35,358 nt of DNA, taken from a virus. The stretch is from positions 1-35,358 of IMG/VR virus record IMGVR_UViG_3300025323_000018; one strand, written 5' to 3'. Position 1 is the stretch's first letter; each line of letters starts with the position of its first letter. Of this stretch, positions 6,733 to 15,664 are shown in pieces. The translations under genes and the position numbers were made by a program. A model generated the notes under the pieces. The model had not been told where the DNA came from and searched no databases. It worked only from the letters and a program-made list of their open reading frames with translations.

Positions 6733-8155
6733 CGTCTTCGACGATTTCGAAGTAAGGCGAAAGCTCCGTCGAACCTTGAAAGGATTTTGCGGGCAATATT
6801 TAATGCACTACTTCACGCTTTCGCGCGCGGATTTTCACGACGAGTTTTTTTCGCTCCTTGAGGACTGGAGCATAAAATTTTTATCGGTCATAGGATTCCG
6901 CGGGTCTGCCAAGAGCTCGATCGGATCGCTCGCGCTCCCCCTATGGGCTGCGCTTGAGGAAAAGGCGAAATTTATCGTGCTCATTGCCGAGACGTCGGCG
7001 CAGGCGCAGCTTTTGATTGCAAACTTGCGGTACGAACTCGAAGGAAATGAATGCGTCCTGCGCGACTACGGCGACGTCTCAAAAGGAATTTCAAAACAGG
7101 AGGAATGGACGAAGCGAAACCTCCTGCTTGCAAGCGGAGTGCGAATCGTGGCGATTTCGCGCGGACAGCGCATTCGCGGCTTGAGGCACAGGCAATTCCG
7201 CCCCGACCTTGTGGTGATTGACGACCCCGAGGAAATAAAAAAAGTCGAGAAAAAAGAATACCGCGACCGAACCGAAAAGTGGCTGCGCGACGAAGTGATT
7301 CCCGCAATTGAGGAAGCGAGCGCGCGCCTCGTCGTCCTCGGAAACATCCTGCACACTGACGCTTTAATGGCGCGCTTGAAAAACGATCCGATTTTCATGC
7401 ACCGCGACTACCCGCTTTTCAAGGGAGAGGAAAAATGGGAGAACTGCGCGTGGAAAGGAAAATACCCGACGCAGGCATCGATCGACAATCAAAAAAGGAA
7501 AGTGCGCCACACGGCGTGGCTTCGAGAATACATTTTGAAAGTCGTGCCTCCCGAAGGGCAGGAGGTCAAGGATGAGTGGATTCAATACTACGACGCGATT
7601 CCCCAGCCGTACAAAGACGAAAAAACAAAAATAGAAATAAACCCGATCATGCAATCGGGCGTTGCGGTAGACCTTGCGATCAGCAAAAGCCAAGGTGCGG
7701 ATTCGACTGCGATGGTCGCTGGCGTCACTTCGCAGGTCGAAGGCATGACGAAACTTTTTATATTGCCGAATCCCGTCAACGCCCAGCTTTCGTTTTTTGA
7801 AACCATCCAGCAGATGCGGTCAACCTACGCCGCCATGAAGCGCCTCGCGATCCCGATGTTTTACGTCGAGGACGTGGCGTACCAGCGCGCGGCAATCGAG
7901 GAAGCAATGAGGCACGGCATACCGACTACGCCGATAAAGGTCGGAACGGACAAGCGGGCGCGACTGCGGGCGGCCGCAACCTTCATACAAAACGGAACGG
8001 TGCTGTTTCCGAGAAAAGGCGCGGAGGATTTGATCGCGCAATTGACGGGCTTCGGCATCGAGGATCACGACGACCTGATGGACGCCTGCGTGCATTTGAT
8101 CCTCGGCATGCGGAGCGAGGGCATGGAAAAACCAGAAGTCATAGAACTGATTTGA
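6686..8155 (+). CDS. terL: Terminase large subunit
   Basis: A 489-residue DNA packaging motor and nuclease. The ATPase part has Walker A GFRGSAKSS at residues 70-78, a coupling region with QRIRGLRHRQ near 161-170, and Walker B LVVIDDPEE at 175-183. The C-terminal RNase H-like nuclease starts with VAVDLAIS (Asp 329), followed by FYVEDVAYQ, and ends with DHDDLMDAC, giving the expected acidic residues. It pumps DNA into the prohead at the portal and cuts concatemers. ATG 6695, three codons in, is an equally good start. The gene for its small partner overlaps upstream. Confidence 0.93.
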   Translation: MQTMEQHKAHSQPRFDVFDDFEVRRKLRRTLKGFCGQYLMHYFTLSRADFHDEFFSLLEDWSIKFLSVIGFRGSAKSSIGSLALPLWAALEEKAKFIVLIAETSAQAQLLIANLRYELEGNECVLRDYGDVSKGISKQEEWTKRNLLLASGVRIVAISRGQRIRGLRHRQFRPDLVVIDDPEEIKKVEKKEYRDRTEKWLRDEVIPAIEEASARLVVLGNILHTDALMARLKNDPIFMHRDYPLFKGEEKWENCAWKGKYPTQASIDNQKRKVRHTAWLREYILKVVPPEGQEVKDEWIQYYDAIPQPYKDEKTKIEINPIMQSGVAVDLAISKSQGADSTAMVAGVTSQVEGMTKLFILPNPVNAQLSFFETIQQMRSTYAAMKRLAIPMFYVEDVAYQRAAIEEAMRHGIPTTPIKVGTDKRARLRAAATFIQNGTVLFPRKGAEDLIAQLTGFGIEDHDDLMDACVHLILGMRSEGMEKPEVIELI

Positions 8156-8156
8156 T

Positions 8157-8351
8157 ATGGACTCGCAACTTTTCAAAAACCTAAACATCGAATGGCAGAA
8201 AACCATCAAAGAAATCGCCGTCAAAGCGACACAGATTAAACACGGAGAACTCATCGTGAAGATTCAAGACGGCAAACCGCTCCTGTCCGAGTACAGGATT
8301 CGGCGCAAGCCGCCTGACACGGACGATTTTGTGGTGACCGACATCGCTTAG
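8157..8351 (+). CDS. Small protein resembling YezD/DUF2292
   Basis: A 64-residue protein beginning two bases after the terminase stop. The core IKHGELIVKIQDGKPLLSEY followed by RIRRKP matches the DUF2292 (YezD) pattern: a short helix, a beta hairpin around QDGK, and a closing basic strand. The function of that family is not established. The packaging-gene position suggests a phage-specific use, perhaps a terminase accessory, but this is inference. It is the last gene before the promoter and folded RNA at 8379-8536. Confidence 0.6.
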   Translation: MDSQLFKNLNIEWQKTIKEIAVKATQIKHGELIVKIQDGKPLLSEYRIRRKPPDTDDFVVTDIA

Positions 8352-8378
8352 CGGCCGCTTTTTATGCACAATTGTTCC

Positions 8379-8407
8379 TTGTGGACATCCCCCCTCCGTT
8401 GTATAAT
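8379..8407 (+). promoter_or_regulatory. Sigma-70-type promoter before the portal gap
   Basis: TTGTGG at 8379-8384, a 17-base spacer, and a perfect TATAAT at 8402-8407. The expected transcript start is near 8414. It lies in the non-coding gap after the terminase block and would drive the folded RNA and, by read-through, the head genes. Confidence 0.7.
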
Positions 8408-8413
8408 TTCAAT

Positions 8414-8536
8414 GTAGGGATTTGAAAACTTATTTTTGCGGGAATCCGCAAGCAACCTGACCATTACATGGAGGGCTTGTGACGTTATTTCTCTTTTGAA
8501 CGATCAAAAGAGGGCTGGCGTCGCAAGCCCTTTTTT
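8414..8536 (+). ncRNA. Candidate structured RNA between terminase and portal
   Basis: From the promoter-predicted start, the transcript first makes a 6-bp hairpin (8436-8441 with 8446-8451, loop GAAT). It then makes a 13-bp stem (8472-8484 with 8519-8531, one G-U pair) enclosing a perfect 9-bp hairpin (8491-8499 with 8504-8512, loop ACGA). The outer stem runs straight into six Ts, a terminator. No open frame of note lies inside. The portal ATG follows at 8546. It could be a free small RNA, an attenuator for the head operon, or a packaging-related RNA. Confidence 0.55.
8472..8536 (+). terminator. Nested-hairpin intrinsic terminator
   Basis: A 13-bp GC-rich stem with an inner 9-bp hairpin, followed by TTTTTT at 8531-8536. 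It lies 10 bases before the portal start, so the head genes need read-through, antitermination or processing. Confidence 0.65.
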
Positions 8537-8545
8537 ATTTTCAAA

Positions 8546-10714
8546 ATGACATTCGTAGAAAAAATTTTGAGCAAGTGGGGATACTCCCGAAAGGGAGCAC
8601 TGCAATCGAGCGCCTCGGGCGGAAGCGATCCTTTTATTATTTGGCGCTCGTCGAAAAAAGTCCCCGTCGACCGCGCCTTTGAAGTTTACGCGGGGTGGGT
8701 TTACGCCTGCATCCGCGCGATCGCGGAGGAGATCGCGTCGATGGAGCTCCAGCTTTTCAAAGTCGGAGCGGACGGAGACGAGGAAATTTTCGAGCACGAA
8801 ATACTCGACCTGCTCGATGCGGTCAATCCTTATCAGACGGGACTCGAGCTCAAGTACAACATCGCGGCTCATTTGGAAGCCGTCGGCAACGCCTACGTTT
8901 ACCTCGAAGGAGTGAAAAGCGAGAAGGGCAAGCCGACGGCGCTTTACGTTTTGAATCCCGCGAAGGTAAAGGTTGTCGTCAACCGAAACACGTTCCCGAC
9001 CGCAGTGGAAAAATTCCAATACCGCACCGAAACGAAGGTCTACGAATTCAAGCCCTATGAAGTGCTCCACATAAAATACCCCGACCCGAGCGATTCGTTC
9101 GAGGGCATCGGGACGGTGCAGACGATCGCGCAGTGGATCGACGCCGACAATTACGCGATGGAATTCAACCGTCGCTTCTTTTTGAACGGAGCGCGCCTCG
9201 GCGGATTTTTGGAATCGGAAAACGCGCACACGCCCGAACAGCTCGACTATTTGAAAAAATCGTTCGAGTCGATTTTCAAAGGCGTGGAAAACGCCTACAA
9301 AGTGGCGGCGCTTCCCAAGGGAACGAAATTCAGCGCGGCGTCGGAGACGCAGAAGGACATGGACTTCTCGACCCTCATGGACAAGATGCGCGACCGAATC
9401 CTTGCGGGTTTTCGCGTGCCGAGGACGGCGCTCGGAATCACCGACGACGTGAACCGCGCGAACGCCGAAGCAACGAACTACGTGTTCGCGCTACGGACGA
9501 TCAAGCCAAAGATGGAGCTCATAACCTCCTACTTTAACGAATTTTTAGTGCCGAGATACGGCGACGATGTTTATTTGAGCTACGCCGATCCCGTTCCCGA
9601 AAACCGAGAACAGCGCGTCGCGGAAATGCAGGCGTCAGTCGGAAGCCAGCCCGTGCTTTCGGTGAACGAAGCCCGCGAGGAATACTTCGGACTCGAAGGA
9701 GTCGAGGGCGGAGACGAAGTAAGGCGACCGTTCCAGTTCACTTTGAGCTCGGGCAAGCCGAGACCGAAAGCGACGAAGCGCCCGAGCAAAAAGGCAAACG
9801 GCAGGATTCGCACTACGCGCCATGCCAAAAACGCCAAGGCGCGAAAAGACATCGCCTCGGAGCTTGCAAAAAAACTCGCCAAAGACCTGCTCGAGGCGCA
9901 GGAGAATATTCGAAAAACAAAAAACATTTCAACATTGAGCGACAACGAATGGGAAATTTTGTGGAAAGGATTCGTGACGCGCGTGACGCCCTACGAAAAC
10001 CTGCTGAAGGAAGCGATCCGCGATTTCAACGCAAAGCAGAAACGGGAAGCGGAGCGAAACCTTTCGGGCGCGATCAAGTCGGCAAAGGGTATCGACAAAG
10101 AGGCGCTGTTCGACAGGGAGGATTGGGTCGGCGCGCTCGTAGACGTAAGCGAGCCGATACTCGGGGAGCTTATGGCAAAGGAAGGCAAGGAAGCGGCCGC
10201 ATTGCTCGGAGTTTCCGACATCGACATCATGATGCCCGAAGTGAAAAAAGCATTGAGGCGTGCCTTGGAACTCATGAGCGATTCCTACAACGAAACCACG
10301 CTAAACCTCCTCAAGGAACGGCTCGAGCAGGGGCTCGACGAAGGGCTTTCGCTCGCGGAGCTCAAAGACAGGATCGCCGAGGTTTACGAATTTTCTGACG
10401 AGCGGAGGGCGGAGCAGGTGGCGCGCACGGAAACATTCAGAATCGCAAACGAGGCGACGCACGAAGGATGGAAGCAGACGGGCGTCGTGAGATCAATCAA
10501 GTGGTACACCGCCGCCGATGAGAGGGTCTGCCCGTATTGCGACCCGCTTCACGGAAAGGTCGTCGGCATCGATGAGAACTTTTTCGAGAAGGGCGACGTA
10601 GCGAGAGGATCAGACGGAACGACGCTCCCGCTTGAATACGACGACGTAGGAAATCCTCCGCTCCACGTATCCTGCCGCTGCTACATCCGACCCGAGGAAA
10701 TTTCAATCGAGTAA
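8546..10714 (+). CDS. Portal protein fused to MuF-type head morphogenesis domain
   Basis: A 722-residue protein. Residues 1-400 match HK97-type portals: YAGWVYACIRAIAEEIASME, the HYF-like lipid or stem region, then RILAGFRVPRTALGI. A charged linker follows (to about 440), then helices. The last 160 residues are a MuF/SPP1 gp7-like domain: ARTETFRIANEATHEGW, a CPYC pair, and PPLHVSCRCYI. The portal ring is the DNA gate and terminase docking site; MuF proteins enter the prohead with it. They are usually separate genes, so the fusion fixes a 1:1 ratio. It has no CCATG context, unlike most later genes. Confidence 0.9.
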   Translation: MTFVEKILSKWGYSRKGALQSSASGGSDPFIIWRSSKKVPVDRAFEVYAGWVYACIRAIAEEIASMELQLFKVGADGDEEIFEHEILDLLDAVNPYQTGLELKYNIAAHLEAVGNAYVYLEGVKSEKGKPTALYVLNPAKVKVVVNRNTFPTAVEKFQYRTETKVYEFKPYEVLHIKYPDPSDSFEGIGTVQTIAQWIDADNYAMEFNRRFFLNGARLGGFLESENAHTPEQLDYLKKSFESIFKGVENAYKVAALPKGTKFSAASETQKDMDFSTLMDKMRDRILAGFRVPRTALGITDDVNRANAEATNYVFALRTIKPKMELITSYFNEFLVPRYGDDVYLSYADPVPENREQRVAEMQASVGSQPVLSVNEAREEYFGLEGVEGGDEVRRPFQFTLSSGKPRPKATKRPSKKANGRIRTTRHAKNAKARKDIASELAKKLAKDLLEAQENIRKTKNISTLSDNEWEILWKGFVTRVTPYENLLKEAIRDFNAKQKREAERNLSGAIKSAKGIDKEALFDREDWVGALVDVSEPILGELMAKEGKEAAALLGVSDIDIMMPEVKKALRRALELMSDSYNETTLNLLKERLEQGLDEGLSLAELKDRIAEVYEFSDERRAEQVARTETFRIANEATHEGWKQTGVVRSIKWYTAADERVCPYCDPLHGKVVGIDENFFEKGDVARGSDGTTLPLEYDDVGNPPLHVSCRCYIRPEEISIE

Positions 10715-10738
10715 TTATCAACCAATTAAAAAAACACT

Positions 10739-11029
10739 ATGACATACGCAGGGAAAATCAGAAAAATCGAAAAGTTTATTTTGCAAGCGGACAATCAAAC
10801 CTACCTTGACGTCGAAGTCGAAGTGCTCAAGGACGGCGAGATTGCGGAAATACGAAAGCTCGGATTCCCGCTTGATACGGGGAGCGAGGAGGTCGAGGCG
10901 CAGGTCAAAAAATTCATAGAGACCTACGCGAACGATCAGGCGCTCGCCGAGCAAAACAAAAAGGTCGAAGTCGCCCATAAAAAGGCGGACGAGGCAATCG
11001 CCTCATTAACAGGCAAGGAAATTAATTAA
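10739..11029 (+). CDS. Small head-region protein, unknown
   Basis: A 96-residue acidic protein. The first half looks beta-rich (KIRKIEKFILQADNQTYLDV, then EVEVLKDGEIAEIRKLGFPL) and the second half is a helix (ETYANDQALAEQNKKVEVAHKKADEAIASL). It sits 24 bases after the portal gene and 10 before the next. No family was recognised. A small head or tail accessory protein would fit the place; many siphophages carry similar short beta-plus-helix proteins of unknown role next to structural genes. Confidence 0.65.
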   Translation: MTYAGKIRKIEKFILQADNQTYLDVEVEVLKDGEIAEIRKLGFPLDTGSEEVEAQVKKFIETYANDQALAEQNKKVEVAHKKADEAIASLTGKEIN

Positions 11030-11039
11030 TAAAAAAACC

Positions 11040-11618
11040 ATGAACATCACATCAGCACGCGGACGATTCAACCTCAAAAACAACGTTGAGTACGTCCTTC
11101 GGGACAAAGACGGAAACATCAAGCCGATTTTCCGCACGTGGGGATTCGTGCAAAAGCTCGTCAACAAAGGTCTGCTTTCGCCGACGCACCCGAAAATCCC
11201 GTTTTTATTCGGCTACTGGGCGAATTCGCTCGTGTGGTCGAACCTCGTCGTCGACGCGGGTAAAGCTGGCGTCGCGTCGCGCATCAACGGCGCGGGCGCG
11301 GAGGCGGCATTCACCTTTATCGCGATCGGAACGGGAACGGTAGCGCCAGCGGCGGGAGACACTGCGCTCGGCGCGGAGATCACGACTGGCGGCGGAGCGC
11401 GCGCGGCCGCAACCGCATCGCGGGTGACGACCGACGTCACGAACGACACCGCGCAATTGGTATTGACCTTCAACTTCACCGCCACATTTGCGGTCACCGA
11501 GTCGGGATCATTCAACGCGAGCTCCGCAGGCGTAATGCTTGCGCGGCAAACCTTCTCGGCAGTGAACGTAGTGAGCGGCGACAGCTTGCAGGTCACGTGG
11601 AAATTCGACGTCGATTAA
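11040..11618 (+). CDS. Structural protein, tail-fibre-like beta domain
   Basis: A 192-residue protein with an N-terminal segment (VEYVLRDKDGNIKPIFRTWG) and then a Gly/Ala/Thr-rich domain with FIAIGTGTVAPAAGDTALGA and a run of alternating beta residues to the end (VSGDSLQVTWKFDVD). The gene at 25216-25707 has the same order (a leading strand, GEIGTGTNAPANSDTALQT, and a closing VEVEFSVN), so the two look like distant paralogues. Such domains occur in phage tail and fibre proteins. It starts in the AAAACCATG context. Confidence 0.65.
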   Translation: MNITSARGRFNLKNNVEYVLRDKDGNIKPIFRTWGFVQKLVNKGLLSPTHPKIPFLFGYWANSLVWSNLVVDAGKAGVASRINGAGAEAAFTFIAIGTGTVAPAAGDTALGAEITTGGGARAAATASRVTTDVTNDTAQLVLTFNFTATFAVTESGSFNASSAGVMLARQTFSAVNVVSGDSLQVTWKFDVD

Positions 11619-11627
11619 AGATTAACC

Positions 11628-11678
11628 GAGCAGAACGTGCCGACGCCGAACGCGCAATAGAAAACAGCACGCCTGCTC
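11628..11678 (+). other. Bipartite inverted repeat in gap
   Basis: GAGCAG 11628-11633 and CGTGC 11636-11640 pair with GCACG 11667-11671 and CTGCTC 11673-11678, enclosing a 26-base loop. There is no U-tract. It lies just before the start of the giant repeat protein and is one of a series of gap stem-loops. Confidence 0.5.
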
Positions 11679-11687
11679 ATTGAAACC

Positions 11688-14600
11688 ATGGCGATTAACT
11701 TTATCAGCGGCTACGAATCGGGCGACACCCGCGAATGGTCGGGAGTGGGAGCAGGAACGCCCTCCTTCGACACAGCGATTGTCCGATCGGGAGCTCGCTC
11801 GCTGAAGTGCGCCATGGCAGCGAGCACAGCAGCTCACTTCCTGTTCTTTGACTACAACGACGCAAAAAAAAGCGGAAACGGTGGAGCAGCGGTAGCGAAC
11901 AGCTACGGAAAATTCATGTTCCGCTGGTCTCACAACGGAGCATCGGCATACGCGCCGAATGAATACAAAATCCTCGTGCTTGAGCAAGCCGACCTCGGCA
12001 ATATCATGTCGATTCGGTTTTATCAAGACAGCGCGACGACGGGACACCTTGAGCTTTGGTACGAACTGGACGGGCAAACCGCCGTTCAAGTCGGAGCAGA
12101 CGTCTCGGTCGCCGAGGATGCGTGGGTTCGGATCGAGTGGAAATGCGCGATAAGCGCCACGGTCGGCATTCTTGAAATGAAAGTCGACGGAGGCAATACG
12201 CAGACGGGAACGTCCCTCAACACGGGAACGGAAAACGTGAACTCGGTAAACCTCGGAGGCATTACGAACGCAAACAGCCAGCCGATCGACTTTTACTTCG
12301 ACGACGTCGCGGTTCGGGACGACCAATACCACGGCGACAGCAAGGTGATAAACCTTCTGCCGAATGCGCTCGGAGATGCAAACCAATTCGATACCTTGAA
12401 CGGGAGCGGGACGAACCGCTGGAACTACGTCGACGACATTCCAACGAACGAAACCAACAACATAGTTCAGGCAGGCACTGCGGTGGCAAAGGAAATGTTC
12501 GGGCTTGAGGATTCAACCCCGATAGGGGCAAGCGATACCATCAATGCCATCGCGTTTTGGATTTTATATTTTCTGTCGTCCGCGGGATCGACGCCGACGC
12601 AAAACCTCGTAGGAAAGGAAAGCTCGCAGTTTACGTGGCATGCAACCCCGCCGACTGGAAAATTTCTTTATTCGAGGACATACGCGGCGCGACCAGTAAG
12701 CGGAGGAGCATGGACGAAAGCGAGCATTGATTCGCTTCAGGTCGGCGCAGACAAAACAACCACGGGCGGAAAAGACATCACAATATACGACTTGGGAATC
12801 ATGGCGGATTACACCCCAGCTTCGGGGCAGAACTTCACGCAGACGCTGACGGAAGCGGTCGTGGTTGCGGAAGCGCTCGCGCGGCAACCGCAAAAGGCGC
12901 AGAACGAGGCAGTAATGCTCGCCGACTCAATAGCAAAATCGACAACCAAGGGAGCATTCGCGGAAACGATAACGATTATTGACACGCTGCTTCGCCAAGC
13001 TCAAAAAGCATTGAGCGAAGCGCTGACGATTGTCGACCCGACGGTGATTGTAAAAATTACTGCAAAAATTCTTTCCGAGGCGGTAACGATTGCGGACTCG
13101 ATAATTCGGGACGCAGCGAAAGCGCTCGGGGAGATTGTGGCAATTGCTGACAGCATAGCGAAACAAACGCTGCGCGCATTCAGCGAAGCGCTCGCGATTG
13201 CGGACGCAATCAACAAGCAAGCGCAGAAGGTGCTCGCGGAAATCGTCGCGGTTATTGACCCGACGACAGCCCTCAAGATCACGGCAAAGATTTTCACTGA
13301 AGCGGTAATTATTGCCGACGCGTTCGCGCAGCGAATCACCGCAAAGGTGCTCGAGGAGACGGCGATTATAGCGGACGCGATCGCCAAGCAAGGATTGAAA
13401 AACTTCAGCGAGATCGTGGCGCTTGCAGACAGCTTGACTCGGCAGGCAACGAAAGTCCTGACGGACGTCGCTGCGATTGCGGACACGATCGCGCGCCAAA
13501 CCGTTCGAACATTCGAGGAGGCGGTCGCAATCGCAGATACGGCACTGAAACAAGTTCAAAAGAGTTTCGCGGAAGCGCTCGTACTCGCAGATTCGCTGAC
13601 GGCGAAAATTATAGGCAAGACGCTCGGCGAAGCATTGGCAATCGCCGACAGCTTGACCCGAAGCATGACGCGGATATTCGCCGAAGCGGTAGCGATCGCG
13701 GATACCGCAACAAACCAAGCGCAGAAAATTTTTGCGGAGGCAATAGCGGTCATTGATTCAATCGTTAACGTCAAGCAGTACAACCGCACGCTCGAGGAAG
13801 CAATTATTCTCGCCGACACGATCGCAAAAAGCATCGGGCGCGCGCTTGCAACAGAGGCAATAGCAATCGCCGACGCCGCGGAAAAACAGACGGCAAAGGC
13901 ATTCGCCGAGATCGCCGCAATCGCAGACGCAATGGAACGCCAAACGATAAAGATTTTTGCGGAAGCAATCGCGCTGGCGGACACCCTGCTCAAGCAGGGA
14001 ACGAAAGTCCTCGCAGAAGCCGTAGCGCTCATTGATTCAGTGGCGGCAAAAATTACTGCCAAAGTCCTCGAGGAAGCCGTGGCAATTGCAGATGCAATAA
14101 GCCGACAGGCAACAAAAATCTTCGCAGACATTGTGGCAATTGCCGATACCCTAACCCGACAGCCAATCAAGGCGCTCGCGGAAACGCTCGCAATCGTAGA
14201 CGGCATAACGGCAAAAATCACGGCAAAGATTTTCGAGGAAACCGCCGTGATTGCAGATTCGATCGCAATGCAGGGACTGAAAACCCTTGCCGAAGCAATC
14301 GCCATCGCCGATTCGCTGGCAAGGCAGGCAACAAAACTCCTCGCCGAAGCAATAGCGGTAGCCGATTCAATCGCGCGGAGCATAACGCGCGTGATTGCGG
14401 AAGCGGTGACAATTGCCGACTCAACTGCAAAGCAGGCAGGCAAAACATTCGCGGAGGCGTTGGCGCTTGCGGACGCCGCAATCCGCATGGCGGGCAAAGC
14501 CGTCGGCGAAACCATCGCCATCGCCGATTTATTCGCCCGAACGATTACTGCATCAAGGATATTCGAGGAAGCCGTACTGATTGCAGACAGCATCGCAAAA

Positions 14601-15287
14601 CAAGCGGGCAAAGCAATTAATGAAGCAATCACGATAGCGGACAGCATCGCGCGAAACGCAATCAAGGTCTTCGCTGAAGCCGTCGCAATTGCAGACAGCA
14701 TCATTCGTCAGGCGGCGAAAACAATTGCCGAAACGATATCAGCCATCGACAGCGTTGCTACACAGCTCACGGGACTGCAATTTAAAACCCTCACTGAAGC
14801 AATTTCAATCGCAGACGCCATAAACCGCACCGCAACAAAAGTGATTTCCGAGATCGTGGCAATCGCCGACAGCATCGCAAGAACTGCGAGCCGAACTATC
14901 CAAGAAACAATCACGCTCGCCGAATCACTCACGAAGCAAACAGGCAAAGCGATCGCGGAAGCAATAACGCTCATTGAAACCCTCGCTTCAAGAATTACCG
15001 CAAAAGCATTGACCGAAATCGTAGCGGTGGCGGACGCAATCAATCGTTCGATAACGAGAACCTTTCAAGAAGCAATCGGCATCATCGACTCGGCGTTCGC
15101 CGAATTTGTGAAGCCGATCGGAGAATTCATAATCGCGGGCATTTACGGGCTCGCAAAAGCGATCAGAGGAGAAGCCGCATCGTTCGCCGTCGTAGCGACA
15201 AGCACAAGCTGGACGGCAAAGGTCGAATCGCGCGACTTGAAACTCGCCACGGGCATCAGGAGCTTCACCGTAAAACTAAAGCAATAA
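11688..15287 (+). CDS. Giant repeat protein, probable fibre or decoration
   Basis: A 1199-residue protein. Residues 1-385 are beta-rich and resemble a LamG/concanavalin-like carbohydrate-binding fold (SGYESGDTREWSG, RSGARSLKCAM, HLELWYELDG, PIDFYFDDVAVRDDQ). Residues 386-1142 hold about 41 copies of an 18-residue repeat with consensus close to FAEAVAIADSIARQATK. The last 57 residues are a beta domain (ATSTSWTAKVES to FTVKLKQ). Similar ESLTLSDS-type repeats occur in some phage and archaeal surface proteins. The likely role is a long fibre or head/tail appendage with a binding head. Its place between portal and protease is unusual for a fibre. Confidence 0.75.
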   Translation: MAINFISGYESGDTREWSGVGAGTPSFDTAIVRSGARSLKCAMAASTAAHFLFFDYNDAKKSGNGGAAVANSYGKFMFRWSHNGASAYAPNEYKILVLEQADLGNIMSIRFYQDSATTGHLELWYELDGQTAVQVGADVSVAEDAWVRIEWKCAISATVGILEMKVDGGNTQTGTSLNTGTENVNSVNLGGITNANSQPIDFYFDDVAVRDDQYHGDSKVINLLPNALGDANQFDTLNGSGTNRWNYVDDIPTNETNNIVQAGTAVAKEMFGLEDSTPIGASDTINAIAFWILYFLSSAGSTPTQNLVGKESSQFTWHATPPTGKFLYSRTYAARPVSGGAWTKASIDSLQVGADKTTTGGKDITIYDLGIMADYTPASGQNFTQTLTEAVVVAEALARQPQKAQNEAVMLADSIAKSTTKGAFAETITIIDTLLRQAQKALSEALTIVDPTVIVKITAKILSEAVTIADSIIRDAAKALGEIVAIADSIAKQTLRAFSEALAIADAINKQAQKVLAEIVAVIDPTTALKITAKIFTEAVIIADAFAQRITAKVLEETAIIADAIAKQGLKNFSEIVALADSLTRQATKVLTDVAAIADTIARQTVRTFEEAVAIADTALKQVQKSFAEALVLADSLTAKIIGKTLGEALAIADSLTRSMTRIFAEAVAIADTATNQAQKIFAEAIAVIDSIVNVKQYNRTLEEAIILADTIAKSIGRALATEAIAIADAAEKQTAKAFAEIAAIADAMERQTIKIFAEAIALADTLLKQGTKVLAEAVALIDSVAAKITAKVLEEAVAIADAISRQATKIFADIVAIADTLTRQPIKALAETLAIVDGITAKITAKIFEETAVIADSIAMQGLKTLAEAIAIADSLARQATKLLAEAIAVADSIARSITRVIAEAVTIADSTAKQAGKTFAEALALADAAIRMAGKAVGETIAIADLFARTITASRIFEEAVLIADSIAKQAGKAINEAITIADSIARNAIKVFAEAVAIADSIIRQAAKTIAETISAIDSVATQLTGLQFKTLTEAISIADAINRTATKVISEIVAIADSIARTASRTIQETITLAESLTKQTGKAIAEAITLIETLASRITAKALTEIVAVADAINRSITRTFQEAIGIIDSAFAEFVKPIGEFIIAGIYGLAKAIRGEAASFAVVATSTSWTAKVESRDLKLATGIRSFTVKLKQ
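12843..15113 (+). repeat. 41 tandem protein repeats of about 54 bp
   Basis: The units are mostly exactly 18 codons, a few 19-22, each with an acidic E at position 4, a hydrophobic run, then D and a basic end (K or R at position 18). The DNA copies have drifted so that no two adjacent units are identical, pointing to old duplication rather than recent slippage. Longer units (KITAK variants) recur every few repeats (4, 8, 9, 22, 25), hinting at duplication of multi-unit blocks. Confidence 0.9.
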
Positions 15288-15291
15288 AACC

Positions 15292-15621
15292 ATGACCCAG
15301 ATCAAAGTTTTCAAAAGCGACAAGCTATACGACATCAACTTCACGCTACAGGACGCAAACGGCGCGGCTTTTGATTTGACTGGGAATTCAGGGCTTTTAT
15401 TCAAAGTCCAAAAACAGGGCGCAACAGCATTGAAATTCAGCGGAGCAATGACGGTTATCAGCGCGACGGCGGGAACGTGCAAGTACAACGTCGCCGCCAC
15501 GGACTTCGACGACGCAGGGCAATACTACGCCGAGATCGAGGTTACGTTCGGATCGGGCAAGGTCGTCACGTTCGGCGACATCGTGGTGATCGTCCAGCCA
15601 GAGCTTCCGCGAACCATTTAA
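15292..15621 (+). CDS. Ig-like / BppU-N-like structural protein
   Basis: A 109-residue all-beta protein: DINFTLQDANGAAFDLTGNS, LLFKVQK, TAGTCKYNVAATDFDDAGQY, YAEIEVTFGSG. The order of strands and the AGQYYAEIEV signature resemble the N-terminal domain of baseplate upper proteins (BppU/DUF2479) and phage Ig-like domains. These serve as adaptors joining fibres to the virion. It follows the giant repeat protein by four bases, so it may be its adaptor or chaperone. The AAAACCATG start context is present. Confidence 0.6.
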   Translation: MTQIKVFKSDKLYDINFTLQDANGAAFDLTGNSGLLFKVQKQGATALKFSGAMTVISATAGTCKYNVAATDFDDAGQYYAEIEVTFGSGKVVTFGDIVVIVQPELPRTI

Positions 15622-15664
15622 AAGTAAAAGGTCGAACCATTACTAACCATTAAAAATTAAAACC

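Noticed and set aside
13556-14704. Long leftward open frame (382 codons) opposite the repeat gene
   Set aside because: It mirrors the repeats in the sense gene and has a biased low-complexity composition; no start signal or family features.
12843-15113. 54-base periodicity resembling a CRISPR array
   Set aside because: The units are all coding, in one open frame, with varied DNA and no constant repeats separated by unique spacers.
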